From assembly GCA_002748065.1 (NCBI GenBank), contig PDRJ01000031.1, positions 109,142 to 173,141 on the forward strand: DNA of 64,000 bases, written 5' to 3'. The notes under the pieces were generated by a model. That model had not been told where the DNA came from. It searched no databases and saw only the letters and a program-made list of their open reading frames with translations. Origin of the DNA: Bacteroidota bacterium. Lineage in GTDB: Bacteria > Bacteroidota > Bacteroidia > Bacteroidales > BM520. How positions within the stretch are numbered: the first letter of the stretch is position 1; each line of letters begins with the position of its first letter. The position numbers and the translations under genes are program-made. Shown piece after piece: positions 18,176-27,728 of the stretch.

Positions 18176-18859
18176 TTACGACTCAAATTTATACCCCACC
18201 CCTTTAACCGTTTTGATATTGGCAATGTTAAGCTTCTCCCGAATCTTACGAATATGAACGTCGATGGTTCTGTCACCCACAATGACGTTGGTTCCCCAGA
18301 CTTGCTCAAAGATCTCTTCACGTGTGAAGACCTTATTGGGTTTGGAGACGAGCAAAGAGAGCAACTCGAACTCTTTTTTAGGAAGCGTAATAGTCTGGTT
18401 CTCTTTTTCCACAACATAACACTCCCTATCTATCACGATGCCACTTATGCTTATTCGTTTGTCTGTTTCCTCTTCATCCCGATAACGACGAAGCAGAGCC
18501 TTTACCCTAGAAATAAGTATTTTAGGCTTTATAGGCTTTGTGATATAATCATCAGATCCCGCATTAAAACCGGCGATCTGATTATACTCTTCCCCTCTTG
18601 CCGTTAAAAAGATGATAATGGTGGAGGCCATCCCTTTGAGTTTGCGAATCTCGGCACACGCCGCTATTCCATCAACATTGGGCATCATCACATCAAGAAT
18701 AATGAGGTGTGGTTTGAGCTGTCTGGCCAAGGTAATGGCCTCTCTGCCATCGGTTCCGGTAAAAACCCGGTACCCCTCTCTTTTCAGGTTATAAGAGAGA
18801 AACTCCAACACATCAGGCTCATCATCGACTAAAAGGATTTTATATTTCTCGTTATCCAT
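18176..18859 (-). CDS. Response regulator with winged-helix output (OmpR/PhoB type)
   Basis: A 227-residue two-domain regulator. The receiver domain has the acidic pair Asp12-Asp13, the phosphorylated Asp56 in LIILDVMMP, and the KPIKP lysine near residue 108. The C-terminal half is a winged-helix DNA-binding domain (KEFELLSLLVSKPNKVFTRE, later GDRTIDVHIRKIREKL and VKGVGYKF). It is the first gene of a leftward pair with the kinase downstream. An exact -7 box (TACATTTG) lies on the minus strand at 18886-18893, 27 bases before the ATG. Its targets are unknown; the divergent outer-membrane barrel gene is a candidate only by position. Confidence 0.92.
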   Translation of the reverse strand: MDNEKYKILLVDDEPDVLEFLSYNLKREGYRVFTGTDGREAITLARQLKPHLIILDVMMPNVDGIAACAEIRKLKGMASTIIIFLTARGEEYNQIAGFNAGSDDYITKPIKPKILISRVKALLRRYRDEEETDKRISISGIVIDRECYVVEKENQTITLPKKEFELLSLLVSKPNKVFTREEIFEQVWGTNVIVGDRTIDVHIRKIREKLNIANIKTVKGVGYKFES

Positions 18860-18885
18860 TCCATTTTAGCGCTTTACAATCGTAA

Positions 18886-18893
18886 CAAATGTA
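18886..18893 (-). promoter_or_regulatory. -7 box for the two-component operon
   Basis: TACATTTG on the minus strand fits TAnnTTTG exactly and lies 27 bases before the regulator start. It is back-to-back with the promoter region of the divergent barrel gene. Confidence 0.45.
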
Positions 18894-18930
18894 TTAAGAA
18901 TTAAACACGCTTATGTTAATTTATGTTTAA

Positions 18931-18959
18931 TTTGTACATTTGATATTTTCTTACCTTTA
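18931..18959 (+). promoter_or_regulatory. Possible promoter for the outer-membrane barrel gene
   Basis: TTTG at 18931-18934 and TACCTTTA at 18952-18959, separated by 17 bases, approximate the Bacteroidota promoter. TACATTTG at 18935-18942 is an alternative -7 box. The ATG follows at 18978. Confidence 0.4.
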
Positions 18960-18977
18960 CAGAGAAAAGAAGTAATT

Positions 18978-19634
18978 ATGATGAGGAAAAAGTTGGTACT
19001 ACTGCTATGCTTGATGGTGACATCCGTAGGTTGGGTGCGTGCACAACAGTTTAATGGCGGATTTTTGGCTGGCATCTCCGCTTCGGAGATCTCGGGAGAT
19101 TACTTGGCAGGCCCCAATAAGTTGGGGATCTACGCAGGAGCCTTTGCCAACCTGTATATCGCTGAACGTTCAGCGCTACAGATGGAAATTGATTTTGTCC
19201 AGAAGGGAAGTCGAAAAATTCCAGGAGCCAATGATACTATTCCCGGAGCCACATATGACTATAAATTGGTACTCAATTACATCAATGTCCCCATTTTATA
19301 TCGTTATGACTGGACTCCCTTTGTCTCCGTGGAAGTAGGACCCAGTATCGGTTTTTTATTGGATAGCTACGAAATGGTAAATGGATGGGAAGAAGAGGAT
19401 ATTTATGGAGGGCCTTTTAACTTCCTGGATCCCGGCATTGATTTGGGAGTAAGCCTTCGTTTTTTAATGAACTGGGAGTTAAACATACGTTATTCCAACA
19501 CCTTTTTTCTCTCCCCGGTGCGGGCTCATGCCGGAAATGCACAAACCTTTTTTAATCGAGGACAACTCAATGAAGTACTTAGTTTTACTCTTCATTATAC
19601 CCTCTATGCTCGGGGAAAGCGTTGGTTTGAATAG
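18978..19634 (+). CDS. Outer-membrane beta-barrel protein (PorT-like family)
   Basis: A 218-residue protein with a signal peptide (ending VRA, then QQFNGG). The mature part alternates short hydrophobic strands and glycine-rich turns, as in small eight-stranded outer-membrane barrels: GFLAGISASEISGDYLAGP, KLGIYAGAFANLYI, LQMEIDFVQKGS, YINVPILYRYDW and VSVEVGPSIGFLL. This is the family often called porin or PorT-like in Bacteroidota; it need not be PorT itself. It is divergent from the two-component operon and followed 33 bases later by the glycosyltransferase gene. Confidence 0.8.
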   Translation: MMRKKLVLLLCLMVTSVGWVRAQQFNGGFLAGISASEISGDYLAGPNKLGIYAGAFANLYIAERSALQMEIDFVQKGSRKIPGANDTIPGATYDYKLVLNYINVPILYRYDWTPFVSVEVGPSIGFLLDSYEMVNGWEEEDIYGGPFNFLDPGIDLGVSLRFLMNWELNIRYSNTFFLSPVRAHAGNAQTFFNRGQLNEVLSFTLHYTLYARGKRWFE

Positions 19635-19667
19635 AAGAAAATATACTCTGGAGAAGACCCACTACTC

Positions 19668-21125
19668 ATGATACAACACACACACAGACAAAGTCATTTC
19701 AGGAAAGAGACAACGTTCTTTTATTTCTACTTGTTTGTTTTTGCCCTATCGCTGGGGCTAGTGTCTGTGGAACTCTTTTCGGAAGGTATGTTTATGGATG
19801 GGCTTTACTATGCCACCATCTCCCGTAATATGTCATTGGGGATGGGCAGTTTCTGGAAACCCTATTTTTCCGCAACCCTCTTTAAGGAGTTCTACGAACA
19901 TCCCCCCTTGGCCCTGGGGCTACAGAGTATCTGTTTTCGTCTTTTTGGGGATAGCCTCTACGTGGAACGTTTCTACTCCTTTATACTCTTTCTTCTGACA
20001 GGAGGGGGAATCGTATTGCTATGGAAACAGTGGAGCCATGATGTACGCTACGGGTGGCTTCCCTTACTCTTTTGGGTGGTTACCGGGGGAGTTATCTGGA
20101 GTGTTGCTAACAATATGTTAGAGAATACCATGGTACTCTTTGTGGTTCTTTCCGTCTTTTTTTATGGAAAACGGATAAACGAGGGACATTATTACGGCGT
20201 GGTATTGGCCGGCCTTTCACTCTCTTTGGGGCTTCTCACCAAGGGCTTTCCGTGTCTTTATGTGTGGAGTTTACCTTTTTTTATGTGGCTTTTCCTTCGG
20301 AAGCCTCACTTTATGCAAATGATTACAGACAGTCTCCTTTGGGTAGGGTTTACATTACTTCCCATCATGGTCTTCTACCTCTTCGTACCCGATGCGCGCC
20401 ATTTTATGCAAACCTACTTACAAAAGCAGGTGATCGGGAGCATTGAGCATATCCAAACGGTATCATCACGATGGGCCATCGTCCGAGCTTTCTTTGAAAG
20501 CATTGTCTTTCCCGTAAGCGTAGCCGCCTTGAGTCTTCTTTTTGTCCGAAAAAGAGCAGGTGTAGGCTCCCTCTTTCGCCAGAACCGTGCGCCTTTCTTC
20601 TTGTTCTTTGCCGTCTCCTTAGCCGGAGTGCTTCCCATTATGGTTAGTATGAAGCAGCGCCCTTTCTATATCACAACGGTATACCCATTCTTCGCCATGG
20701 GATTGGCACTATTGTTCCTCCCTTTTATACGTTCACTTATAGATCCCATCCCTCCCACATCCAAGGGATTTACCCTTTTCAAAAGGGGAGGGATTCTACT
20801 CTTACTCGTGAGCGTGGGACTCTCCGTAGCCCAGGTGAATCGCGTGGGGAGAGACAACATAGTCATCCACGATGTGAAACAAGTCATTGAAGAGGTAGGA
20901 CACGACAAGACCATTCACGTAGGACCAAATATCGCCTTTAACTGGGGAGTATACGGTTATTTTTCCCGTTATGGGAATGTAAGCTTAAGTTTTGCTCCCC
21001 CATCGAAACAGACATACTACCTCTCTTCCGGAAAGAATGATCCGGATTCCCTGGACCACTACCAACGGGTTGAAACAAACATGAAGCAATATCGCTTATA
21101 CAAAACAGTGGATCCCCTTCACTAA
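19668..21125 (+). CDS. GT39/ArnT-like membrane glycosyltransferase
   Basis: A 485-residue integral membrane protein with about ten to twelve hydrophobic segments. Its first loop has the layout of the GT39 (protein mannosyltransferase/ArnT) family: an acidic residue after the first membrane helix in MFMDGLYYATISRN, then FYEHPPLALGLQS and FGDSLYVERFYS. These enzymes move a sugar from a polyprenyl phosphate donor onto protein or lipid A in the periplasm. Donor and acceptor cannot be read here. The C-terminal soluble domain is short. It ends 3 bases before the convergent gene. Confidence 0.8.
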   Translation: MIQHTHRQSHFRKETTFFYFYLFVFALSLGLVSVELFSEGMFMDGLYYATISRNMSLGMGSFWKPYFSATLFKEFYEHPPLALGLQSICFRLFGDSLYVERFYSFILFLLTGGGIVLLWKQWSHDVRYGWLPLLFWVVTGGVIWSVANNMLENTMVLFVVLSVFFYGKRINEGHYYGVVLAGLSLSLGLLTKGFPCLYVWSLPFFMWLFLRKPHFMQMITDSLLWVGFTLLPIMVFYLFVPDARHFMQTYLQKQVIGSIEHIQTVSSRWAIVRAFFESIVFPVSVAALSLLFVRKRAGVGSLFRQNRAPFFLFFAVSLAGVLPIMVSMKQRPFYITTVYPFFAMGLALLFLPFIRSLIDPIPPTSKGFTLFKRGGILLLLVSVGLSVAQVNRVGRDNIVIHDVKQVIEEVGHDKTIHVGPNIAFNWGVYGYFSRYGNVSLSFAPPSKQTYYLSSGKNDPDSLDHYQRVETNMKQYRLYKTVDPLH

Positions 21126-21128
21126 CGT

Positions 21129-21908
21129 CTAATAGGGTTCAATGCGATAGGCGGAGCGCCACCAACTATAGTGGTTTCGTTGCAGCTCATCCAAAGAGGG
21201 GTATTTATAGAAGAGTGTACTATTCTGGTCTGAAATAAAAATACCATTTTTAATGGTCTGGAAAAGGATGTCCCCCTTATAAAACCGAATGATGGTTTTG
21301 GTCGGCTTGGTATCTTTGTTTCGAAGATCAATCAGGCAATCCCTCATGTGGTTAATATTGGAGTAAGGCAAATTGGTTGAATAACCGGAAACCGGATTTA
21401 TAGCCAGTTCGCCCAACCGAAGTTCCACAAAAACAATCTTTGGAAAGCGCACAATATTGTCAGGAGAGGTCATAAATTTACCATACTCCACCGGCCCCAT
21501 TTTACTAGCGACACGTGGATTCACAGGGCATAATTGCTGGTAGAGGTGAAGAGGTGTCTCTTCACTATCTATAAATTCTTGCTTCTGGATCTCCAACGTT
21601 TTCCCATCTTCTGTGGTGAGATAAAGGTTTTTTATAGCCTCCAAAGGCAGGTGTTCCAGCACCCGGTAGGTAGAGACATACTTGGAACGTTTGGGGCGAC
21701 CGTCAGCGCCCGGCACGCACTCCTTCTCAATAATATGTAGCGGGAAATAACCCTCTTCAAGTTTCTCTCGATCTACTTCAAAGAACATGGCTTGCCCCTT
21801 GGTGCGTTTTTTGGTACCTACAGCAAGGTAATCGCCAAAGTCTTTGGGTTGAAGCATGCTTGAAATCAGAGCCTCCGGAGTCATTGAAAAATATAAGTAC
21901 TTCTTCAT
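21129..21908 (-). CDS. Conserved protein of unknown function
   Basis: A 259-residue soluble protein without signal peptide or membrane segment. It starts MKKYLYFSMTPEALISSM and has DFGDYLAVGTKKRTKGQAMF and a basic, aromatic C-terminus. I believe similar proteins occur in other Bacteroidota, but I cannot name a family or a function. It lies 40 bases upstream of nothing functional in its own direction: its stop is 3 bases from the convergent glycosyltransferase gene, and queG ends 40 bases before its start, so queG-ruvB transcription may run into it. Confidence 0.7.
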   Translation of the reverse strand: MKKYLYFSMTPEALISSMLQPKDFGDYLAVGTKKRTKGQAMFFEVDREKLEEGYFPLHIIEKECVPGADGRPKRSKYVSTYRVLEHLPLEAIKNLYLTTEDGKTLEIQKQEFIDSEETPLHLYQQLCPVNPRVASKMGPVEYGKFMTSPDNIVRFPKIVFVELRLGELAINPVSGYSTNLPYSNINHMRDCLIDLRNKDTKPTKTIIRFYKGDILFQTIKNGIFISDQNSTLFYKYPSLDELQRNHYSWWRSAYRIEPY

Positions 21909-21948
21909 AGGTGAGTTTTTAATCCGTTTAACGTGCTAAAAGTAACAA

Positions 21949-22881
21949 TTATTTCCGAATTAGCTGATCAATGTATTGGATATTCCGTTGGATATTCTTT
22001 TCTCCGGAGCGGTAGAGAGCCGTATTGCGGAACCGTTTTTTGAAGCTGCTCTCCGAATCAGAGGTAGTTCCCTCCTCTTCAAGGTTTTCCACAAACTTGT
22101 TGGTCTGAAATAACGGCTCCTCATTGGGAAGGGCCAGGCGATTCCAGGGACATATCTGTTGACAAATATCACAACCAAAAACTTGTTTATGAAAATCCAC
22201 GGCCAAATCTTCGGGGAAGTGTCCCCGATGTTCGATGGTAAGATAGGCAATACACTTCTTGGAGTCCAGGATACCCGGGGCGGTCAACGCTCCGGTAGGA
22301 CAGGCATCTAAACAGCGAGTACAGTTACCACACCGCTCCTCCATGGGCGTATCTGCTTTCACCTCCATAGTTGTGATAATCTCCCCAATAAAAAACCATG
22401 AGCCCTTTTTAGGGTGAATAAGGCAGGTGTTCTTCCCAATCCATCCCAATCCGGCTTGACGAGCCCACGCCTTTTCCAGGATCGGTGCCGAATCCGTAAA
22501 AATACGATACTCATGGGGGCCTAAGACCTCGGTGATCCGATCTGCTAACTGTTGCAAACGCCCCTTAATCACGTGATGATAATCCACCCCACGAGCATAC
22601 ATAGACACCTTGTACTGGGTTTCTCGGGGAAGAAGGTCATGGTAATAGTTGTAAAGCACGGAGATGAGGGTCTTGGCTCCCTCCACCAGCAGAGCCGGGT
22701 TAAGCCGCTTCTCGGTATTACGTTCCATGTAGGCCATGGAGGCATTTCGGTTTTTTTCCAGGTAATCGGCCAGGTGGGGACGTTCCTCCTCCAATACCCT
22801 TACAGCAGCAACACCGGAAGCCTCAAACCCCAACTTGAGGGCCTCCTCTTTGATAAACTGATTTCGTTCTTCCGTATTCAT
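21949..22881 (-). CDS. queG: Epoxyqueuosine reductase
   Basis: A 310-residue enzyme of the last step of queuosine tRNA modification, reducing epoxyqueuosine with cobalamin and two iron-sulfur clusters. The two cluster motifs are CGNCTRCLDACPTGAL and CDICQQICPWN. The N-terminal part has the family phrases GFEASGVAAVRV, SMYARGVDYHHVIK and ARQAGLGWIGKNTCLI. The frame is open for another 99 codons upstream through the ruvB tail, but the family starts at MNTEERNQF, so I place the start at 22881. ruvB lies 34 bases upstream in the same direction, an order common in Bacteroidota. With NrdJ it is the second B12-dependent enzyme in the window. Confidence 0.92.
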   Translation of the reverse strand: MNTEERNQFIKEEALKLGFEASGVAAVRVLEEERPHLADYLEKNRNASMAYMERNTEKRLNPALLVEGAKTLISVLYNYYHDLLPRETQYKVSMYARGVDYHHVIKGRLQQLADRITEVLGPHEYRIFTDSAPILEKAWARQAGLGWIGKNTCLIHPKKGSWFFIGEIITTMEVKADTPMEERCGNCTRCLDACPTGALTAPGILDSKKCIAYLTIEHRGHFPEDLAVDFHKQVFGCDICQQICPWNRLALPNEEPLFQTNKFVENLEEEGTTSDSESSFKKRFRNTALYRSGEKNIQRNIQYIDQLIRK

Positions 22882-22915
22882 GACAGGGTTGTGGGTCGTT
22901 TGCGAGAAGCTCTTC

Positions 22916-23941
22916 TTAGTCGAAGAGGGAGTTCTGTTTTGCCTCGATGGCTTTACCCAGGTGGAGATAGGCCTTTTCGGTAACCTTTCTGCCGCGGGGA
23001 GTCCTAAAAAGGAAGCCCTCCTGAATAAGGTAGGGTTCATACACCTCTTCAATGGTTCCCGCATCCTCACCCACTGCCGTAGCAATGGTCGTGAGCCCCA
23101 CAGGTCCCCCCTTAAACTTATCAATAATGGTTTCCAACACCTTGTTATCCATCTCATCCAGGCCGTAAGCATCCACATTAAGCGCCTCTAAGGCATACCG
23201 GGCGATAGAGAGGTCGATGGTTCCCGTTCCCTTAATCTGGGCAAAATCCCGTACACGCCGGAGCAGCAAGTTGGCAATACGAGGGGTTCCCCGGGAACGA
23301 CGGGCGATCTCCAACGCTGCGGGCTCCTCAATGGGAACACTCAGAATGGAAGCCGATCGGAGGAGAATCTTTTGCAATGTGGGAGCATCGTAGTACTGTA
23401 ACCGCAAGGTAATCCCAAACCGCGACCGCAAAGGTGCCGTTAACAACCCCGAGCGGGTGGTCGCTCCCACAAGGGTAAAAGGACTAAGCTCTATCTGCAC
23501 ACTTCGTGCATTGGGACCCGTATCAATAAGAATATCAATCCTGTAATCTTCCATGGCCGAGTAGAGATACTCCTCCACAATGGGGTTGAGGCGGTGAATC
23601 TCGTCAATAAAGAGCACATCGTTAGGCTCCAGGCTGGTAAGAAGCCCTGCCAAAGCACCCGGCTTATCAAGAACGGGGCCGGAAGTCATCTTTACCTCCA
23701 CGCCCAACTCATGGGCAATAATGTAGGAGAGGGTAGTTTTCCCCAAACCGGGAGGACCATGCAGCAACACATGATCAAGGGCTTCACTACGGTGGCGTGC
23801 TGCGGTACAGAAGATCTTCAAGTTCTCCACCACCTTCGACTGTCCCGCAAAAGCGGTAAAATCACCCGGCCGTAATGTATTCTCATACTCTTGCTCTCTC
23901 TGGCTCATCCCACTTTTGTGTGGATTTAAATTATTGTTCAT
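22916..23941 (-). CDS. ruvB: Holliday junction DNA helicase RuvB
   Basis: A 341-residue AAA+ motor that drives branch migration with RuvA. Walker A is [10 protein letters not shown] at residues 61-70, Walker [10 protein letters not shown], sensor 1 GATTRSG, and the arginine finger lies in LRSRFG. The C-terminal winged helix ends in [20 protein letters not shown]. Length is normal for the family. It heads a leftward pair with queG; an exact -7 box (TATCTTTG, minus strand) is at 23964-23971. Confidence 0.96.
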   Translation of the reverse strand: MNNNLNPHKSGMSQREQEYENTLRPGDFTAFAGQSKVVENLKIFCTAARHRSEALDHVLLHGPPGLGKTTLSYIIAHELGVEVKMTSGPVLDKPGALAGLLTSLEPNDVLFIDEIHRLNPIVEEYLYSAMEDYRIDILIDTGPNARSVQIELSPFTLVGATTRSGLLTAPLRSRFGITLRLQYYDAPTLQKILLRSASILSVPIEEPAALEIARRSRGTPRIANLLLRRVRDFAQIKGTGTIDLSIARYALEALNVDAYGLDEMDNKVLETIIDKFKGGPVGLTTIATAVGEDAGTIEEVYEPYLIQEGFLFRTPRGRKVTEKAYLHLGKAIEAKQNSLFD

Positions 23942-23963
23942 ATCCTTACTCCTCTTTCAAAAC

Positions 23964-23971
23964 CAAAGATA
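23964..23971 (-). promoter_or_regulatory. -7 box for ruvB-queG
   Basis: TATCTTTG on the minus strand fits TAnnTTTG exactly, 22 bases before the ruvB ATG. Eight bases further on the plus strand, TATCTTAG (23980-23987) is a near match for the divergent SPOR gene, so the two promoters would overlap. Confidence 0.5.
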
Positions 23972-24007
23972 ATAATTCTTATCTTAGTGGCGTAAATAAT
24001 TTCTCTT

Positions 24008-24487
24008 ATGAAGAAGTTGGTCGTGTTGATGGTTCTTTTCCTCTGCCTGTGCTCCTCCATGACGGCACAAGAAAGCAACGGATATACAGTTATAGATCAA
24101 GATATTAAAATAGACAGCTTACTAGAAAGAGATCAAGAGTGGCATAAAAACAATCCCCTTTGGGATGGTTTTCGAATACAGCTCTTCTTCGATGCGGGGA
24201 ACAACTCCAAACATAAAGCCCAGGAGGTGATTGAAGGGTTTATATCAAAGTTTCCAGAAATGCCGGCCTATCTCTCTTTCCGCGAACCCTATTACCGCGT
24301 ACGCATTGGAAACTTTCACACGCGGTTTCAAGCGCTAAAAATGCTTTCGCAAGTAATAAAGGACTATCCACAGGCTTTTATAGTCAAAGAGTCCATCAAT
24401 TACAGAATCCCCTCCTTTCAAGATATCTTTCCGAAAGAGGAGGAGGAAGAGTTATATAACCAGGATGAAACGTATCCTGAAGATTAG
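24008..24487 (+). CDS. Exported SPOR-domain protein
   Basis: A 159-residue protein with a signal peptide (MKKLVVLMVLFLCLCSSMTA, then QES). Residues about 53-128 match the SPOR peptidoglycan-binding fold: FRIQLFFDAGNNSKHKAQEV, YRVRIGNFHTRFQALKM and a final strand in AFIVKESINY. SPOR domains bind denuded glycan strands, often at the division site. The C-terminal tail is acidic. It lies 33 bases upstream of the stress-protein gene, and divergent from ruvB. Confidence 0.8.
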   Translation: MKKLVVLMVLFLCLCSSMTAQESNGYTVIDQDIKIDSLLERDQEWHKNNPLWDGFRIQLFFDAGNNSKHKAQEVIEGFISKFPEMPAYLSFREPYYRVRIGNFHTRFQALKMLSQVIKDYPQAFIVKESINYRIPSFQDIFPKEEEEELYNQDETYPED

Positions 24488-24520
24488 TATTTGTTTGAAC
24501 ATGTAATAAAAGGTAATTCT

Positions 24521-25366
24521 ATGAATGATGTTGTCGTAGGTATTGATTTTAGCGATTGTAGCCTTAATGCGTTGGAACACGCAGCAGGACTAGCTCAGAA
24601 GACTGGTCATGATCTTTTGATGGTTTTCGTGAATAACCCCAATCGTAGCACCTCCCTGTTGGGTGGAACCGTAGATGTGATCAGTGAGGCCAAACAGAAA
24701 CTCTCTGACTTGGAAGAGAGATATGTCAAACAGTATCCGGATCTTAAAATCTCCTACAATATCCGTGAAGGAAAAGTCTTTGACCGAATCTGCGCACAAG
24801 CGGAAGAGGTTAATGCCTATGCGATTGTTGTGGGAACTCACGGTGCCAGTGGTTTTGAAGAGTTTTGGATAGGCAGCAATGCCCAGAAAATCGTCTCCAT
24901 GAGCCCTTGCCCCATCTTTACTATTCGGGACTCCCGTGCAATTCACAATGATTTGGAACAAATTATCTTCCCGGTAGATAGTTCCTTAGAAACGCGTCAA
25001 AAAGCACCCTTCGCAGCAGAAATTGCCCGCGCTTTCAAGGCAAAGGTCTATATCCTAAAACTCTACACCACTAATGTGGAAGCCGTACGCCTAACCGTGG
25101 ATGCGTATGCCCTCCAAGCCAAAAAGTATTTCGACGATGAAGGGGTAGAAACGGTTATAGAGGCAAAAGAGGTAGATAATATTACCAACGGAACGCTGGA
25201 CTTCGCCCGTGAAGTAGATGCAAACCTGATTACCATTATGACAGAGCAAGAAAAAACGGCCATGAATTTCTTCCTGGGAACTTTTGCCAACCAGATGATT
25301 AACCATTCCGAAATTCCCGTTCTTAGCATTCGTCCTAAAGAGTATATAAGAACCCTCTCTCGATAA
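24521..25366 (+). CDS. Universal stress protein (two UspA domains)
   Basis: A 281-residue tandem UspA protein. The first domain begins VVVGIDFSDCS and ends with the nucleotide-binding signature VVGTHGASG, then GSNAQKIV. The second begins QIIFPVDSSLETRQKAPFAA; its signature is degenerate (IMTEQEKTAMNFFLGTFAN), so it probably does not bind ATP in the usual way. Role: a cytoplasmic stress protein of unclear mechanism. The start at 24521 (ATG) is preferred over a TTG at 24491 because MNDVVVGIDFS is where the fold begins. Confidence 0.88.
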   Translation: MNDVVVGIDFSDCSLNALEHAAGLAQKTGHDLLMVFVNNPNRSTSLLGGTVDVISEAKQKLSDLEERYVKQYPDLKISYNIREGKVFDRICAQAEEVNAYAIVVGTHGASGFEEFWIGSNAQKIVSMSPCPIFTIRDSRAIHNDLEQIIFPVDSSLETRQKAPFAAEIARAFKAKVYILKLYTTNVEAVRLTVDAYALQAKKYFDDEGVETVIEAKEVDNITNGTLDFAREVDANLITIMTEQEKTAMNFFLGTFANQMINHSEIPVLSIRPKEYIRTLSR

Positions 25367-25586
25367 CTCTTAAGAAAGAGATCGAACCTCCTACAGCGTT
25401 TTGGCAAACAAAACAGTGTGATCTTGTAGAAACGCCCCTATCAGTGAATTGAATCCCCCGGAGTATGATAAGCTCGTGGGGCAACGTTTGGTAGTGCCTA
25501 TGCTACAACTAGAAGGTTGGTATTATGGTCTAAAAAAGAGGACAAACCGAACGCAAAAATAATCTTGTTTACGTTTTATTAAGGTG
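25367..25586. other. Gap without a recognisable gene
   Basis: No gene is supported here. A 46-codon frame on the plus strand (25422-25562) has no usual start and reads protein-like near its end (LVVPMLQLEGWYYGLK); it may be a gene remnant or chance. The rest of the larger gap up to lysS holds a repeat element, a terminator and a tRNA, listed separately. Confidence 0.3.
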
Positions 25587-25711
25587 TAGCCTGTTCTATG
25601 CAAAAGGGGCATTTACCTCCGCAAACGCCCCTCTCTCAACCTTCGCAAGCCTTGAATTCGAACCTTCGATACAGCCGCTGCTCAAAACCTTGACTTTATG
25701 AACAGCCACTA
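25587..25711 (-). mobile_element. Short inverted-repeat element, copy B (125 bp, deleted)
   Basis: On the minus strand this reads TAGTGGCTGTTCATAAAGTC, then the same core as copies A and C (GGTTCGAATTCAAGGCTTGC and GGGGCGTTTGC...GGTAAATG). It lacks about 30 bases before the right end. Its other end, on the plus strand, is TAGCCTGTTCTATG. It is more diverged than A and C. It lies between the convergent stress-protein gene and tRNA. Confidence 0.6.
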
Positions 25712-25752
25712 ATCATCGTCTGCAAAAAGTTGTCCATTTCTCAGCGCTTATG

Positions 25753-25793
25753 ATAAGAAAAAAGAGTCACCCTCTTTTCAAAGGCAACTCTTT
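25753..25793 (-). terminator. Terminator downstream of the tRNA
   Basis: Read on the minus strand, AAAGAGT (25787-25793) pairs with ACTCTTT (25761-25767) around an inner CCTTT/AGAGG stem, and is followed by a T-rich run. It lies about ten bases past the tRNA 3' end. Confidence 0.6.
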
Positions 25794-25803
25794 AATTTTT
25801 GAG

Positions 25804-25877
25804 TGGGCCCACCTGGACTCGAACCAGGGACCACCTGATTATGAGTCAGGTGCTCTAACCAACTGAGCTATAGGCCC
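25804..25877 (-). tRNA. tRNA with CAT anticodon (Met or Ile2)
   Basis: A 74-base cloverleaf on the minus strand. The acceptor stem is GGGCCTA paired with TGGGCCC, with discriminator A; no CCA is encoded. The D arm has AGCTCAGTTGGTTAGAGC, the anticodon arm CCTGA-CTCATAA-TCAGG gives anticodon CAT, and the T arm is CCTGG-TTCGAGT-CCAGG. The loop CTCATAA is found both in elongator tRNA-Met and in tRNA-Ile2, whose C34 is changed to lysidine. The GAC...AATC arm leans to Ile2, but I do not separate them firmly. Confidence 0.93.
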
Positions 25878-26136
25878 GCTGTTGTAAGTTAATACATGAT
25901 CGTCTCTCACAAATCACCCACAATAGCGGGTGCAAAGGTATTAAATTTTATGATTTGTGAATCCCTATAGTCATTTTTTTAGCATAAAACCACAGAATCT
26001 CCCTCTTTCCTTTTCGTATAAACTCATGTACGATTAACTGCCGACTTTTAAGGATTAACCTTAGCCTCGAAAGAGGATAAAAGAGGTAAGAAACGGGAAG
26101 TTGTACCATGGGAATACCATCTTTTAGCAAAAGGCG

Positions 26137-26144
26137 TATCTTTG
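26137..26144 (+). promoter_or_regulatory. -7 box for lysS
   Basis: TATCTTTG fits TAnnTTTG exactly, 16 bases before the lysS ATG at 26161. No -33 TTTG at standard spacing. Confidence 0.5.
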
Positions 26145-26160
26145 CAGAAATTTTTATACG

Positions 26161-27690
26161 ATGCATCACGAACTTAGCGAACAGGAAAGAATCAGAAGAG
26201 AATCTCTGCAGGCACTTTTGGATTTGGGTATTGACCCCTATCCCGCAGAGGAGTACGAAATCACCAACTATTCTGATGAAATCAAACGACTGTTCCCGGA
26301 AGATAACACCCAATTTCAGGCGGTAAGCATGGCCGGACGTATTATGAGCCGGCGTATTATGGGAGCGGCCTCCTTCACAGAGATTCAGGATAGTAAAGGG
26401 CGTATTCAGCTTTACTTCCGCCGTGACGATATCTGCCCCGGGGAGGACAAAACCATGTACAACACGGTGTTCAAACGCTACCTTGACATTGGGGATATCA
26501 TTGGGGTGAAGGGTTTTGCCTTCATCACCAAAATGGGAGAGGTCACCATTCATGTAAAATCGTACACGCTCCTCTCCAAATCGCTCAAGCCGTTACCCAT
26601 CGTCAAAGAAAAAGAGGATCAGGTTTTTGACGCTTTTACCGACCCGGATCAGCGCTATCGCCAACGCTATATCGACCTCATTGTCAACCCTGAAGTGCGT
26701 AACACGTTTATCCAACGCACCCGGTTGGTGAACAGCATGCGCAGCTTCCTGAACGAACGACAATACCTAGAGGTGGAGACGCCCATTTTGCAGCCTCTGT
26801 ATGGTGGTGCGGCGGCGCGCCCCTTCAAAACGCATCATAACACCTTAGACATGACCCTCTACCTGCGTATTGCCAATGAGTTGTATCTCAAAAGGCTTAT
26901 TGTGGGAGGCTATGACGGGGTATTCGAGTTCTCCAAAGATTTTCGTAACGAGGGAATGTCCCGTTTTCACAATCCCGAGTTCACCCAAATGGAGCTCTAC
27001 GTAGCCTACAAAGATTATGAGTGGATGATGAATCTGGTGGAAGAGATGGTGGAGCGCATCGCACTGGATCTGCACGGTACCACGGAGGTACAGGTGGGCG
27101 AGCACACCATTAACTTTAAGCGTCCCTGGAAACGTTACACCATGTTTGAGGTGATTGCACATTATACCGGCATTGATATTCACGCCATGGATGAAGCACA
27201 GTTGGTGGAGACGGCACAGAAGCTGGGTGTTAGTGTTGATCCATCCATGGGAAAAGGAAAGCTCATCGACGAGATTTTCGGGGAGACCTGCGAGTCCCAT
27301 TTGATCCAACCCACATTCATCACAGACTATCCTGTAGAGATGTCTCCATTGGCCAAGAAACACCGCAAACACTCCGGATTGGTGGAGCGATTTGAAGCCA
27401 TCTGTAACGGAAAAGAGATCTGCAACGCTTTCTCGGAGCTTAACGACCCCATTGACCAACGAAAACGCTTTGAAGACCAACTGGAGCTTGGCAAGCGTGG
27501 GGATGACGAATCCATGGTACTGGATGAGGACTTTCTTAAGGCGCTGGAGATTGGCATGCCCCCTACGGCAGGATTGGGCATTGGGATTGACCGCCTCTCC
27601 ATGATCATGACCAACTCCAACTCCATTCAGGATGTCCTCTTCTTTCCGCAAATGCGGCCGGAGAAAAAGCAAGAGAACCAGGAGGGATAG
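26161..27690 (+). CDS. lysS: Lysyl-tRNA synthetase (class II)
   Basis: A 509-residue class II synthetase that charges tRNA-Lys. The OB-fold anticodon-binding domain covers residues about 50-150 ([18 protein letters not shown]). The catalytic domain shows motif 1 around [18 protein letters not shown], motif 2 in [20 protein letters not shown], and motif 3 in [15 protein letters not shown]. Length is ordinary. The antiporter gene follows after 38 bases with no terminator, so both may be transcribed together. Confidence 0.96.
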   Translation: MHHELSEQERIRRESLQALLDLGIDPYPAEEYEITNYSDEIKRLFPEDNTQFQAVSMAGRIMSRRIMGAASFTEIQDSKGRIQLYFRRDDICPGEDKTMYNTVFKRYLDIGDIIGVKGFAFITKMGEVTIHVKSYTLLSKSLKPLPIVKEKEDQVFDAFTDPDQRYRQRYIDLIVNPEVRNTFIQRTRLVNSMRSFLNERQYLEVETPILQPLYGGAAARPFKTHHNTLDMTLYLRIANELYLKRLIVGGYDGVFEFSKDFRNEGMSRFHNPEFTQMELYVAYKDYEWMMNLVEEMVERIALDLHGTTEVQVGEHTINFKRPWKRYTMFEVIAHYTGIDIHAMDEAQLVETAQKLGVSVDPSMGKGKLIDEIFGETCESHLIQPTFITDYPVEMSPLAKKHRKHSGLVERFEAICNGKEICNAFSELNDPIDQRKRFEDQLELGKRGDDESMVLDEDFLKALEIGMPPTAGLGIGIDRLSMIMTNSNSIQDVLFFPQMRPEKKQENQEG

Positions 27691-27728
27691 GAAACGACCT
27701 CCCCTACTCTATTTTTAACAGATAAAAA

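Noticed and set aside
22882..23178. Upstream extension of queG by 99 codons
   Set aside because: The extra residues are an off-frame reading of the end of ruvB, and the family begins at MNTEERNQF.
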